NCBI RefSeq assembly: GCF_900101045.1
Contig: NZ_FNFN01000006.1
Coordinates: 186,001-250,000, forward strand
DNA from: Nocardioides sp. YR527
GTDB lineage: Bacteria; Actinomycetota; Actinomycetes; Propionibacteriales; Nocardioidaceae
Reading direction: 5' to 3'
DNA length: 64,000 nucleotides
Position 1 is the first letter of the stretch, and each line of letters begins with the position of its first letter. The notes beneath the pieces were generated by a model. That model was not told where the DNA came from, did no database searches, and saw only the letters and a list, made by a program, of their open reading frames with translations. Shown piece by piece: positions 19,178 to 28,418 of this stretch. The position numbers and the translations under genes were made by a program.

Positions 19178-19906
19178 GTGCGTCAACAGCCCGAACAGCA
19201 GGCCCCGCCGGTCCAGCGTCTCCGCATCCGCTACGCGAAGCGCGGCCGGCTCCGGTTCACCAGCCACCGCGACTTCAGCCGCGCCTTCGAGCGCGCGGTC
19301 GCGCGGGCCCGGATCCCGGTGGCCTACTCCTCGGGCTTCAACCCGCACCCGCGGATCTCCTACGCCGGCGCGGCCCCGACGGGAGCGGCCAGCGAGGCCG
19401 AGTACGTCGAGCTGGGACTGCGCGAGACGGTCGACCCGGCCGCGACCAAGGCTGCCCTGGACGAGGTCATGCCCGACGGTCTCGACCTGCTCGATGTCGT
19501 GGACACCGCCACCTCGCCCAAGGGTGCGCTGGCCGACCTGCTCACCGGCAGCGAGTGGATCATCGACCTCCCGACGGCACCGGAGGAGGCCGCGGCGGCG
19601 GTCGAGGCGTTCCTCGGCGCCGAGGAGGTCATCGTGTCCCGGATGACCAAGAAGGGTCTGCGCGAGTTCGATGCCCGAGGAGCTGTCGTACGCCTCGCAT
19701 CGGCGCCCCGCGAGGGCGGCTCCCGGCTGGAGCTCCTGCTCAGGCACGGCACCCCGACCGTACGTCCCGACGACGTCGTCACCGGCCTGGAGCGCATCGG
19801 TGGCCTGAAGGTGGGCCCCGAGCACGGCGGACTGCCGCTCCTGACCCGGCTCAGCCAGGGAGTCTTCGACGAGGACTCCGGCACGATCGGCGACCCGCTC
19901 CACTAG
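19178..19906 (+). CDS. TIGR03936 / DUF2344 radical-SAM-linked protein
   Basis: This 242-residue protein has the family hallmarks RLRIRYAKRGRLRFTSHRDFSRAFERA and IPVAYSSGFNPHPRISYAGA. The family is known from genomic linkage to TIGR03960 radical SAM genes, often fused. Function is unknown. GTG 19178 lies eight bases after CATAAT (19165-19170), which fits a leaderless start. In this genome it is separated from its partner by five genes. Confidence 0.88.
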   Translation: MRQQPEQQAPPVQRLRIRYAKRGRLRFTSHRDFSRAFERAVARARIPVAYSSGFNPHPRISYAGAAPTGAASEAEYVELGLRETVDPAATKAALDEVMPDGLDLLDVVDTATSPKGALADLLTGSEWIIDLPTAPEEAAAAVEAFLGAEEVIVSRMTKKGLREFDARGAVVRLASAPREGGSRLELLLRHGTPTVRPDDVVTGLERIGGLKVGPEHGGLPLLTRLSQGVFDEDSGTIGDPLH

Positions 19907-19930
19907 CCTGTCTTCGATGAGGCTCTGCCG

Positions 19931-21127
19931 ATGAGAATGGTCACCGACCGTGAACGCCGGGCGAGACTGGCCCGCAGGCACGGGCTCGCCCCAGCCCACA
20001 GATACGCCGACGTGGCGGCCGCGACGCAGGCGATGACCGCCTGGCATGCGACCGAGGCCGCGACCGTCCACCTCGCCCTGCACGCGCGGGTGCGGGATCT
20101 CCTGGTCGAGGACGTCGAGCGCGCGCTCTACGAGGACAGAAGCCTGGTCAAGCAGCTGGCGATGCGGCGCACGCTCTTCGCCTTCCCACGTGATCTGCTG
20201 CCGGCTGCGCTGGGGAGCGCCTCGTCCCGGGTGGCGGCGCAGGAGGAGAAGAACCTCCACAAGTGGCTGACCGCGGGTGGCATCGAGGAGGACCAGGACG
20301 GCTGGATCGAGAAGGCGTACGCGGCGACGCTGGCGGCACTGGCCGCCGGCGAGCCCCGCACCACGACACAGCTGCGTGAGCTGGTGCCGGAGCTCGACGC
20401 CCGCTTCCGGATGGGCACGCCCGGCAAGAAGTGGGGTGGTGAGTTCCCGATCGGCCGCTGGGTGATCGGCACCCTCGCCGCGCAGGGTCGGCTCGTGCGG
20501 GCGACCAACGTCGGCCACTGGCGGCTCAACAAGCCGGCCTGGACGCTCACCGAGTCCTGGCTCGGTGAGGTGCCGTCCCCGCTCGCGCCCGCCGACGGCT
20601 ACGCCGAGCTCGTCCGCCGCTGGCTGGGGACTTTCGGTCCGGGCACCGAGGCCGACCTGGTCTGGTGGCTCGGGTCCACGAAGACGGCCGTGCGGGCCGC
20701 GCTCGCCGCGGTCGGTGCCGTGGAGGTCGGGCTCGAGGGCGGTGGCACCGGATGGGTGCTTCCGGACGACCCGATCGCCACCTCGCCGGAGCCCGAGATC
20801 GAGCCCTGGGCCGCGCTGCTGCCCACTCTCGACCCCACCGTCATGGGCTGGAAGGAACGCGGGTTCTATCTGGACGCCGAGGATGTGGCGTACCTCTTCG
20901 ACTCCAACGGCAACGCCGGCAACACCGCCTGGTGGGACGGCCGGATCGTGGGGGCCTGGGCGCAGGACGAGGACGGCCGGGTGCAGCCGATCGTGCGCCA
21001 CGACATCGGCGAGGACGGGCGCAAGGCCTTGGCGGCCGAGGCCGAGCGGCTCACCGAATGGCTCGATGGCGTCGTGATCGTGAACGTCTACAAGTCGCGC
21101 CAGATGAAAGAAGCCACGCTCCCCTGA
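19931..21127 (+). CDS. Winged-helix DNA-binding protein, AlkZ/YcaQ-like
   Basis: The 398-residue protein fits the winged-helix (HTH_42) family that includes the DNA glycosylase AlkZ. Visible elements are the N-terminal ARRHGLAP helix region, AMRRTLFAFPRDLLPAAL, the wing-containing core TTTQLRELVPELD and GEFPIGRWVIGTLAAQGRLVRATNVGHWRLNKPAW, and the closing PWAALLPTLDPTVMGWKERGFYL segment. AlkZ relatives unhook interstrand cross-links or remove alkylated bases. I cannot confirm the catalytic QxQ/QxD motif, so glycosylase activity is uncertain. ATG 19937 is a possible alternative start. Confidence 0.8.
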   Translation: MRMVTDRERRARLARRHGLAPAHRYADVAAATQAMTAWHATEAATVHLALHARVRDLLVEDVERALYEDRSLVKQLAMRRTLFAFPRDLLPAALGSASSRVAAQEEKNLHKWLTAGGIEEDQDGWIEKAYAATLAALAAGEPRTTTQLRELVPELDARFRMGTPGKKWGGEFPIGRWVIGTLAAQGRLVRATNVGHWRLNKPAWTLTESWLGEVPSPLAPADGYAELVRRWLGTFGPGTEADLVWWLGSTKTAVRAALAAVGAVEVGLEGGGTGWVLPDDPIATSPEPEIEPWAALLPTLDPTVMGWKERGFYLDAEDVAYLFDSNGNAGNTAWWDGRIVGAWAQDEDGRVQPIVRHDIGEDGRKALAAEAERLTEWLDGVVIVNVYKSRQMKEATLP

Positions 21128-21536
21128 GTTTCGTTGGCGTCCAGATATCGGTCTGTTGACAGGGTGTATGCGATACTCCGAGACGACTGCTCAAACAATC
21201 GGGCCCGCCCCGAGGAATGGACAGTCCGACGACGCCTCGCCGGCGTGAGCCCTCCGGGGCCGCACTCCGGCACACAGGGGTAGGGCGTCACCAGACCGCG
21301 ACGCAGGCCTAGCAGGTCAGTGAGAGCGACTCGCCCGGGAAGGTCCCGGACGGCCGAGCGACCGCGGCAGGTGACGAACCGCTGCCTGTGACGCACCGCT
21401 GCGGAGGATGCCGCCGCCCTGACAAGCTTTGCGCCGCGACGCGGCTGCTACGTGGAAAAGTTAGATACTGCGCAGCGCCCGTTTCCCGGCACCTGACTAT
21501 CCGGCACCTGTGAAGGTCCTGGATGAGGAGAACGGC
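21128..21536 (+). promoter_or_regulatory. Long leader/promoter region of the RNase E/G gene
   Basis: This 409-bp gap has no convincing gene. It holds TTGACA at 21156-21161 without a matching -10 box at 16-18 bp, TAGATA at 21462-21467 as a possible -10 box, and the GAGGAG ribosome site at 21525-21530. RNase E genes often have long autoregulatory leaders, so a structured 5' UTR is plausible. I could not define its structure. Confidence 0.4.
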
Positions 21537-24500
21537 ATGGCCGACGAGACCACTGTCGAGAACACCGAGAACGGCGCTGAAACAGCGCAGGCTCCGGTGA
21601 CCGACACCCCCACGACCGACGCGGAAGCGACCGGCGAGACCACTCCCGCGAAGAAGACCGCGGCGAAGAAGACCACGCGCAAGCGCACCACGAAGAAGGC
21701 CGCTGCCGCGGCCCCGGCCGAGGCTGTGGAGGCCCCCGCCGAAGTGACCGCCGAGGCTGCCGAGAGCGCCGAGGCCCCCGCCAAGAAGACGGCGGCGAAG
21801 AAGACGACCCGGAAGCGTACGACCAAGAAGGTCGCCGCCCCTGCGCCGGCTGAGGTCGAGACCCCCGAGGCCACCACCGCGCCGGAGGACGATACCTCCG
21901 AGGCTCCCGCCGAGACCGTCGAGGCTCCGGCCAAGAAGACGGCGGCGAAGAAGACCACCGCCAAGCGGACCACCACGAAGAAGACGGCCGCCAAGAAGGC
22001 CGCCGTGCCTGTCCTCGAGCCCGTCGTCGAGGCCGTCGAGACCCCCGCTGAGGAGGTCGCCGAGGAGACCCTCGAGGAGACCGAGGCCGAGCAGGCCGGT
22101 CCGCCGGCCCCCGCGGTGCTGTTCCAGGCGCCGACCAAGACGACCACCCGCCGGCGTACGCGCAAGACGGCCGAGCCGAAGCCCGTCGCCGAGCCGGTCG
22201 AGGCCGTCGTCGAGGCTCCCGCCGAGGACGAGCCGCAGGCCACCGAGCCGGTCGCCGAGCCCGCCGCCGAAGCGAAGGAGGAGGCCCCGACCCGGACGCG
22301 CAAGCGGAACGTACGCAGCGCCGCCCCGGTCGAGGAGAAGGCCGCCGACGAGGAGCAGCCCGAGGCCACCGAGTCCGAGACTGACACCGAGGCCGAGTCC
22401 GGCAACGAGTCCGACGAGAGCTCGGCCGACGACGGTGAGGGCGGTGGCAACGGCCGTCGTCGTCGCCGCCGTGGCGGCCGCCGCCGTCGCAAGGGTGCCA
22501 ACGGCGACGCCGACGGCTCCGACGCGGCCGACGCCGAGGACAGGTCCGAGGAGTCCGAGAGCGACGAGGCAGGCAAGGACGCCGACGCCGACCAGGGCGA
22601 GGGCGGCACGTCCTCGCGCCGTCGCCGTCGTCGCCGCCGGGCCGGCGAGGCCTCCGGCGACGCCGGGGACGACCCGGAGAACACCGTCACCAAGGTCCGC
22701 CAGAGCCGCACCGGCGAGGACCAGATCACCGCGCTGTCGGGCTCGACCCGCCTGGAGGCCAAGAAGCAGCGCCGTCGCGAGGGCCGCGAGGCCGGTCGCC
22801 GTCGCGCCCCGATCGTGAGCGAGGCCGAGTTCCTGGCCCGCCGCGAGTCGGTCGAGCGGGTCATGGTGATCCGTGAGCGCGAGGATCTCACCCAGATCGC
22901 AGTGCTCGAGGACAAGGTGCTCGTCGAGCACTACGTCGCCCGCGAGAGCCAGACCAGCCTGATCGGCAACGTCTACCTGGGCCGTGTCCAGAACGTGCTG
23001 CCGAGCATGGAGGCCGCGTTCATCGACATCGGCAAGGGCCGCAACGCGGTGCTCTACGCCGGTGAGGTCAACTGGGCTTCGCTCGGCTGGAAGGAGGGCC
23101 AGCCCCGCAAGATCGAGTCGGTGCTGACCTCCGGCCAGAAGGTGCTCGTCCAGGTGACGAAGGACCCGATCGGCCACAAGGGCGCCCGCCTGACCTCGCA
23201 GATCTCGCTGGCCGGCCGCTTCCTGGTCTACGTGCCCGACGGCACCACCTCCGGCATCTCCCGCAAGCTGCCCGACACCGAGCGCAACCGGCTCAAGACC
23301 CTCCTGAAGGAGATCGTCCCCGACACGGCCGGCGTGATCGTACGCACCGCCGCGGAGGGCGCCGCCGAGGAGGAGCTCACCCGCGACGTCGAGCGGCTCA
23401 AGGCACGCTGGGAGGACATCGAGAAGAAGGCCGGCGGCAACGCCCCGCAGCTGCTCTACGGCGAGCCCGACCTGACCCTCAAGGTCGTCCGCGACCTGTT
23501 CACCGAGGACTTCGCCAAGCTGGTCATCTCCGGCGACTCGTCGTGGGAGACCGTCAAGGACTACGTCCAGTCGGTGGCTCCCGACCTCGAGGAGCGGGTG
23601 GAGAAGTACGACGGTGAGGCCGACGCCTTCGCCGCGTACCGCATCGACGAGCAGATCGCGAAGGGCCTGGACCGCAAGGTCTGGCTGCCCTCGGGTGGCT
23701 CGCTGATCATCGACCGCACCGAGGCGATGACCGTCGTCGACGTCAACACCGGCAAGTTCACCGGCTCCGGGGGCAACCTGGAGGAGACGGTCACCAAGAA
23801 CAACCTCGAGGCGGCCGAGGAGATCGTGCGCCAGCTCCGGCTGCGCGACATCGGCGGCATCATCGTCGTCGACTTCATCGACATGGTTCTCGAGTCCAAC
23901 CGTGACCTGGTGCTTCGTCGCCTGGTCGAGTGCCTGGGCCGCGACCGGACCCGTCACCAGGTCGCCGAGGTTACCTCGCTGGGCCTGGTGCAGATGACCC
24001 GTAAGCGGATCGGCACCGGTCTGCTCGAGGCCTTCTCCGAGAACTGCGACGCCTGTGGCGGTCGTGGCCTGGTGATCCACGAGCACCCGGTCGAGGCCGG
24101 CAAGTCCTCCGGTGTCGCCCCCGACGAGCCGCGTTCGCGCCGTCGTGGTGGCCGCGGCGGCCGTGGCAAGGGCAAGGACGAGGTCGGCACCGAGCACCGC
24201 GCCGAGCCCGCCGAGGAGTCCGCGAAGACGCCCTCGCCCGCCGAGTTCGCCGCCATGGCCGGACAGAGCGACGGCGCGGAGAAGACCGACGAGCCGGCTG
24301 CCCAGGTCGTCGAGCCCGTCGAGACCCCCGCCGAGCCCGCCGAGGCCCCCAAGGTCACGACCCGTACGCGTTCGCGTCGCTCCAAGGCGTCGGCCCCGGT
24401 GGCCGAGCCGGTCGAGATCCCCGCCGAATCCCCGGTGGCCGAGCCCGTCGAAGCGGCGGCCGAGCCGACGACGGTCGAGGCTCCCAAGGTCACGACCCGT

Positions 24501-25070
24501 ACGCGTTCGCGCCGGTCCAAGGCGTCGACCCCGGCTACCACGCCGGTCGAGACGCCCGCCGAGGCCCCGGCCGCCGAGACTCCGGCCGAGCCGAAGGCCC
24601 CGGCCGAGCCCGAGGCTCCGAAGGTCACCACGCGTACGCGCACCCGCCGTGCCGCCACGACTGGTCGTCCGGTCCTGGCCGCCGTCGTCGGCAGCTCGAC
24701 CGAGTCGAAGCCGGCACCGGCCGCGACCGAGCCGGTTGCAGCCGAGCCGGTCGCCGAGGAGGAGCCTGCTCCCGTGGCCCCGGCCGTCGAGCCCGAGGTG
24801 ACTGAGCCCGAGGTGACCGAGTCCGAGGCAACCGAGCCGATCGTTGCCGAGCCGGTTGCGGCCGAGCCGGTCGACTCCAAGCCCAAGGTGGTCACCCGGC
24901 AGCGCCGCGGTGCCCGCCGCGAGGTGGTGAGCACGGGCGAGGGCGCGGTGATGACCGCGACCAAGTCCGAGGCGCCGACCGTCAGCAACGGCACCGCCTC
25001 GACCCCGGCGCCCAAGGTCGTGACCCGCACCCGTGGTGGCGTGAGCCGCGACACCACGCCGTCGGAGTAA
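21537..25070 (+). CDS. rne: Ribonuclease E/G with very long repetitive arms
   Basis: This 1177-residue endoribonuclease has a conserved core at roughly residues 430-850: an S1 domain (SLIGNVYLGRVQNVLPSMEAAFIDIG), DNase-I-like Mg-binding acids in VVDVN (Asp735) and VVDFID (Asp779), and the zinc-link CDACG (Cys837, Cys840). The arms are low complexity. The N-terminal ~430 residues contain three histone-H1-like AAKKTTxKRTTKK blocks, acidic stretches and Arg runs. The C-terminal arm repeats a VTTRTRSRRSKAS-type block three times. Such arms bind RNA and degradosome partners. ATG 21537 is chosen over GTG 21510 because GAGGAG sits six bases before it. Confidence 0.95.
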   Translation: MADETTVENTENGAETAQAPVTDTPTTDAEATGETTPAKKTAAKKTTRKRTTKKAAAAAPAEAVEAPAEVTAEAAESAEAPAKKTAAKKTTRKRTTKKVAAPAPAEVETPEATTAPEDDTSEAPAETVEAPAKKTAAKKTTAKRTTTKKTAAKKAAVPVLEPVVEAVETPAEEVAEETLEETEAEQAGPPAPAVLFQAPTKTTTRRRTRKTAEPKPVAEPVEAVVEAPAEDEPQATEPVAEPAAEAKEEAPTRTRKRNVRSAAPVEEKAADEEQPEATESETDTEAESGNESDESSADDGEGGGNGRRRRRRGGRRRRKGANGDADGSDAADAEDRSEESESDEAGKDADADQGEGGTSSRRRRRRRRAGEASGDAGDDPENTVTKVRQSRTGEDQITALSGSTRLEAKKQRRREGREAGRRRAPIVSEAEFLARRESVERVMVIREREDLTQIAVLEDKVLVEHYVARESQTSLIGNVYLGRVQNVLPSMEAAFIDIGKGRNAVLYAGEVNWASLGWKEGQPRKIESVLTSGQKVLVQVTKDPIGHKGARLTSQISLAGRFLVYVPDGTTSGISRKLPDTERNRLKTLLKEIVPDTAGVIVRTAAEGAAEEELTRDVERLKARWEDIEKKAGGNAPQLLYGEPDLTLKVVRDLFTEDFAKLVISGDSSWETVKDYVQSVAPDLEERVEKYDGEADAFAAYRIDEQIAKGLDRKVWLPSGGSLIIDRTEAMTVVDVNTGKFTGSGGNLEETVTKNNLEAAEEIVRQLRLRDIGGIIVVDFIDMVLESNRDLVLRRLVECLGRDRTRHQVAEVTSLGLVQMTRKRIGTGLLEAFSENCDACGGRGLVIHEHPVEAGKSSGVAPDEPRSRRRGGRGGRGKGKDEVGTEHRAEPAEESAKTPSPAEFAAMAGQSDGAEKTDEPAAQVVEPVETPAEPAEAPKVTTRTRSRRSKASAPVAEPVEIPAESPVAEPVEAAAEPTTVEAPKVTTRTRSRRSKASTPATTPVETPAEAPAAETPAEPKAPAEPEAPKVTTRTRTRRAATTGRPVLAAVVGSSTESKPAPAATEPVAAEPVAEEEPAPVAPAVEPEVTEPEVTESEATEPIVAEPVAAEPVDSKPKVVTRQRRGARREVVSTGEGAVMTATKSEAPTVSNGTASTPAPKVVTRTRGGVSRDTTPSE

Positions 25071-25100
25071 CCGCCCGAACGACGGACGACAGCTGGAAAC

Positions 25101-25145
25101 CACGACGCCCCGGTGACCCCCCCTCGCGGTCACCGGGGCGTCGTG
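25101..25145. terminator. Strong hairpin between convergent rne and dehydrogenase genes
   Basis: A perfect 18-bp stem (25101-25118 with 25128-25145, starting CACGACGCCCCGGTGACC) has a nine-base C-rich loop. There is no U tract on the plus side, but it should work as a bidirectional terminator between the convergent genes. Confidence 0.8.
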
Positions 25146-25159
25146 CTGTCTCCGAGCGC

Positions 25160-26635
25160 TCAGTCCTCCCAGGTCTCGAGAGTCTTGCGTGCCCCGACGG
25201 AGTGCAGAGACGCCAGCGCCTCGGCGTACGGCTCGGTGAACTGGGGAGAGTCGACGAGGTCGCCGAAGAGGTCGGGGTCGCGGAGGAAGGCGAGCGGGTC
25301 CTCGCGCTGCGCGATCGCGCGGGCCGTCACGTCGGCGCGGCGCCGGTCGACGATGTCGATCGGTGAACCCTGCTCGTCGACCCCCTCGGCATAGCGGGCC
25401 CAGGAGGCGACGACGAGCGCCGACCGGCGCACCGAGCCCCCACGACCCAGCTGAGCGGTGATGACCGGGACAAGCCATTTCGGGATCCGGTCGGAACTCT
25501 CCGCGCACAGCCGCGCCAGGGTGTCGCGGATGTAGGGGTTGGCGAAGCGGGCGATCAGCTCCCGCTGGTAGCCCGGCAGATCCACCCCTGGCACCCGCGG
25601 CAGGGTCGGGGCGCCCTCCTGGGACATGTAGCCGAGCAGGAAGTCGACGAACAGCGGGTCCGTGCAGACTTCGTGGGCGTAGCGGTAGCCGGAGAGGTAG
25701 CCGAGATAGCACAGCGCCTGGTGGCTGGCATTGAGGAGCCGCAGCTTCATCAGCTCGTACGGCTCGACGTCGGGCACCATCTCGACCCCGGCCTGCTCGA
25801 ACGGTGGCCGACCCTGGGGGAAGCGGTCCTCGAGCACCCACTGGGAGAACGGCTCGCTGACCACCGGCCAGGCGTCGCCGATCCCGAACCGCCAGCCGAC
25901 CTCCTCGACGTCGGCGTCGGTGGTGGCCGGGGTGATCCGGTCCACCATCGAGCTCGGGAAGGCGACCTCGGAGGCGATCCAGTCACCCAGGTCCGGGTCG
26001 CGCAGCGACGCGAACGCCGACAGCATCGCCCGGGCGACCTCGCCGTTGCCGGCGATGTTGTCGCACGACATGACCGTGAACGGCGCCACCCCGGCGGCAC
26101 GACGGCGAGCCAGCGCCTCCACGACGTAGCCGAACGCCGTCGAGGGCGCCGCACCCGGCCGCAGGTCCTCCTGGATGGCGGGGTCGGACGCGTCGAAGCC
26201 ACCGGTCGCCTGGTTGACGTGATAGCCGCCCTCGGTGATGGTCAGCGACACGATCCGGATCCGCGGGTCGGTGAGCAGCCTCAGCACGTCCGCGGGGGAG
26301 TCGGGGGCGAAGAGGTAGTCGATGATCGACCCGATCACCCGTCCTCGCACGCCCCCGTCCGGCGCCCGCTCGACGAGCGTGTAGAGATGGTCCTGCGCGG
26401 CGAGAGCATCCCGCATGCGTACGTCCTGGGGCATCAGCCCCACCCCGACGATGCCCCAGTCGGTCACGCCCGCGGCCAGCAGGTCGTCGACGTAGCGCGC
26501 CTGGTGGGCGCGGTGGAAGCCACCGACCCCGAGATGCACGATCCCGGGGGTGACGGCAGAGCGGTCGTAGGTGGGGACGGCGACAGCCGCGGACAGCTCG
26601 CCGAGCCGAGCCGTCGTGAGTCGAGCCTGGGTCAT
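25160..26635 (-). CDS. Mannitol dehydrogenase family protein
   Basis: This 491-residue polyol dehydrogenase matches the long-chain mannitol 2-dehydrogenase/fructuronate reductase family in length. It has a Rossmann start (GIVHLGVGGFHRAHQARYVDDLL) and the catalytic cluster KLRLLNASHQAL, which holds the family's conserved Lys, Asn and His. It would oxidise a polyol (mannitol, arabitol or sorbitol) or interconvert an aldonate. Its ATG overlaps the upstream permease stop (ATGA), so it is the last gene of the sugar-import operon and probably metabolises the imported compound. Confidence 0.92.
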   Translation of the reverse strand: MTQARLTTARLGELSAAVAVPTYDRSAVTPGIVHLGVGGFHRAHQARYVDDLLAAGVTDWGIVGVGLMPQDVRMRDALAAQDHLYTLVERAPDGGVRGRVIGSIIDYLFAPDSPADVLRLLTDPRIRIVSLTITEGGYHVNQATGGFDASDPAIQEDLRPGAAPSTAFGYVVEALARRRAAGVAPFTVMSCDNIAGNGEVARAMLSAFASLRDPDLGDWIASEVAFPSSMVDRITPATTDADVEEVGWRFGIGDAWPVVSEPFSQWVLEDRFPQGRPPFEQAGVEMVPDVEPYELMKLRLLNASHQALCYLGYLSGYRYAHEVCTDPLFVDFLLGYMSQEGAPTLPRVPGVDLPGYQRELIARFANPYIRDTLARLCAESSDRIPKWLVPVITAQLGRGGSVRRSALVVASWARYAEGVDEQGSPIDIVDRRRADVTARAIAQREDPLAFLRDPDLFGDLVDSPQFTEPYAEALASLHSVGARKTLETWED

Positions 26636-27468
26636 TTGACGGCCCCGAGGGAGAGTCCCTGCACCAGCTTGTCCTGAGCGGCGAAGCCGGCGATGAGCAC
26701 GGGCAACGAGATCAGCGTCGCCCCGGCGGCCAGCTCGGCGAGGTAGGCGTGCTCGGTCTGGATCAGGGTGTTCACGAAGACCGGTCCGGTCTGCGCGGCG
26801 ACGCTGGTGAGCACCTTGGCGTAGAGCTGCTCGTTCCACGCGAAGATGAAGCAGATCAGCGACGTGGCCGCGACCCCGGGCATCGAGATCGGTGCCACGA
26901 TGCGGGTCAGGATCCGGAGCGTGCTGGCGCCGTCGATCGATGCCGCCTCGATGATCGCGGGCGGCACCTCGGCCAGGAACGAGCGCATCATCCAGACCGC
27001 GATCGGCAGGTTCATCGCGGTGTAGAGCAGGATCAGGATGATCACGTTGTCGGGCATCTTGATGACCTGGGTCGTGAACAGGTAGATCGGCAGGATGCCC
27101 GCGACCATCGGCAGCATCTTCGTCGACAGGAAGAAGAACATCGCGTCCGACCACTTCTTCACCGGCTTGATCGCCAGGGCGTACGCCGCGGGGATGGCCA
27201 GGGCGAGCACGAGCAGCGTCGAGATCACGCTGGTGATCACCGAGTTGATCAGTGCCGGGGTGATCGGGTTCGCGGAGGTGAACAGGCCGCTGTAGTTCTC
27301 CAGCGTCAGCGGGGCACCCCAGCTGGGCGGGTAGGTCTGGGCGTCCTGCGGGGCGTGCAGCGAGGTCAGGACCATGTAGAGGATCGGGATCACGAAGATG
27401 ATGCCGACCAGCCACGCTGCGATCGGGATGACGATCTTCGCCACCCGCTGCCGGTTCCATGTGTTCAT
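26632..27468 (-). CDS. Carbohydrate ABC transporter permease (MalG type)
   Basis: This 278-residue inner-membrane subunit has six membrane segments and the ATPase-coupling loop EAASIDGASTLRILTRIVAPISMPG (the EAA motif). It pairs with the MalF-type permease directly upstream; their ends overlap as ATGA at 27465-27468. ATG 27468 has an excellent GGAGGAG site. No ATP-binding subunit gene lies in the operon, so a shared MsiK-type ATPase must act in trans. Confidence 0.93.
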   Translation of the reverse strand: MNTWNRQRVAKIVIPIAAWLVGIIFVIPILYMVLTSLHAPQDAQTYPPSWGAPLTLENYSGLFTSANPITPALINSVITSVISTLLVLALAIPAAYALAIKPVKKWSDAMFFFLSTKMLPMVAGILPIYLFTTQVIKMPDNVIILILLYTAMNLPIAVWMMRSFLAEVPPAIIEAASIDGASTLRILTRIVAPISMPGVAATSLICFIFAWNEQLYAKVLTSVAAQTGPVFVNTLIQTEHAYLAELAAGATLISLPVLIAGFAAQDKLVQGLSLGAVK

Positions 27469-28418
27469 CGGCTCTCCTCCTCGAGCAGGGACGACACGAC
27501 GCGGAGCGCGAAGGTCGCGATGATCAGTGAGCCGATGACCACGACGACGCCCAGTGCGGAGGCGACCCCGTAGTCCTTGGCCGAGTAGAACGTCTCGTAG
27601 ACGGCGTAGGGGATGTTGGTGGAGTTCAGCCCACCGGTCATGCCCAGGACCGAGTCGAAGTTCTGGACGATGAAGATCGTGCCGAGGACGATCGAGAGCT
27701 CGAGATAGCGGCGTACGTGGGGGAGCGTCATGTGCACGAACGTCTGCCACCCGTTGCAGCCGTCGATGCTCGCCGCCTCCAGGACCTCAGGATCCTGCGA
27801 CTGCAGGCCGGCGAGCAGGATCAGCATCATGAACGGCGTCCACTGCCAGATCAGCTGGATCTCGATGGCGAGCTTGGGATGGTCGGTGAGGAAGGCGATG
27901 TCCTGGGCGCCCGGCACGCCGAGCTGACCGAGCACGCCGTCGACCAGACCGAACCCGGTCATCAGGATGCCGTTGCCCCAGAAGACCGCGGCCGCGATCG
28001 GGACGATCAGGAACGGCGCGATCATCATCGTGCGCACCACACCGCGGCCGATGAACGCATGGTTGAGCAGCAGCGCGATCCCGAGGGCGAGCAGGGCGCT
28101 GACCCCGACGACGACCACGGTCATCTCGATCGTGTTCAGGACGGCCGTACGGTAGGCCGGCGTCGTGAACACGGTCTTGAAGTTGTCCAAGCCGGCGAAG
28201 CTGCGCTCCGGGGCGTCGGGCTGGGCGCTCCAGTTCATGAACGACATCACCAGCGTCGCCACGAACGGCAGCTGCGTCACCACGATCAGGAAGACCAGCG
28301 CGGGCAGCAGCGGCGCGCGCAGCTTCCACGACTCCCGGCCCCATTTCTTGTACGCCTCGGGCGGCCGGCTCGCCGCCGGCTCGGTCGTTTCGCGGAGTGG
28401 TGCGGTCACGGTGGCCAT
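27465..28418 (-). CDS. Carbohydrate ABC transporter permease (MalF type)
   Basis: The 317-residue protein has a cytoplasmic N-terminus, about six membrane segments (first near LPALVFLIVVTQLPFVATLVM) and the EAA loop EAASIDGCNGWQTFVHMTLPHVRRYLEL. It is the first permease of a polyol/sugar importer. The gene order (solute-binding protein, MalF-type, MalG-type, mannitol-family dehydrogenase) resembles SmoE/F/G polyol transporters. Its start touches the stop of the binding-protein gene (TGATG). Confidence 0.92.
   Translation of the reverse strand: MATVTAPLRETTEPAASRPPEAYKKWGRESWKLRAPLLPALVFLIVVTQLPFVATLVMSFMNWSAQPDAPERSFAGLDNFKTVFTTPAYRTAVLNTIEMTVVVVGVSALLALGIALLLNHAFIGRGVVRTMMIAPFLIVPIAAAVFWGNGILMTGFGLVDGVLGQLGVPGAQDIAFLTDHPKLAIEIQLIWQWTPFMMLILLAGLQSQDPEVLEAASIDGCNGWQTFVHMTLPHVRRYLELSIVLGTIFIVQNFDSVLGMTGGLNSTNIPYAVYETFYSAKDYGVASALGVVVVIGSLIIATFALRVVSSLLEEESR

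Noticed and set aside
21156..21161. TTGACA as the -35 box of the rne promoter
   Set aside because: No -10-like hexamer occurs 16-18 bp downstream, so it is not supported as a promoter on its own.
21309..25841. A 1510-codon open frame on the minus strand opposite rne
   Set aside because: It lies antisense to the confirmed RNase E/G core, mirrors its repetitive GC-rich codons and has no recognisable domain; high GC makes such frames common.
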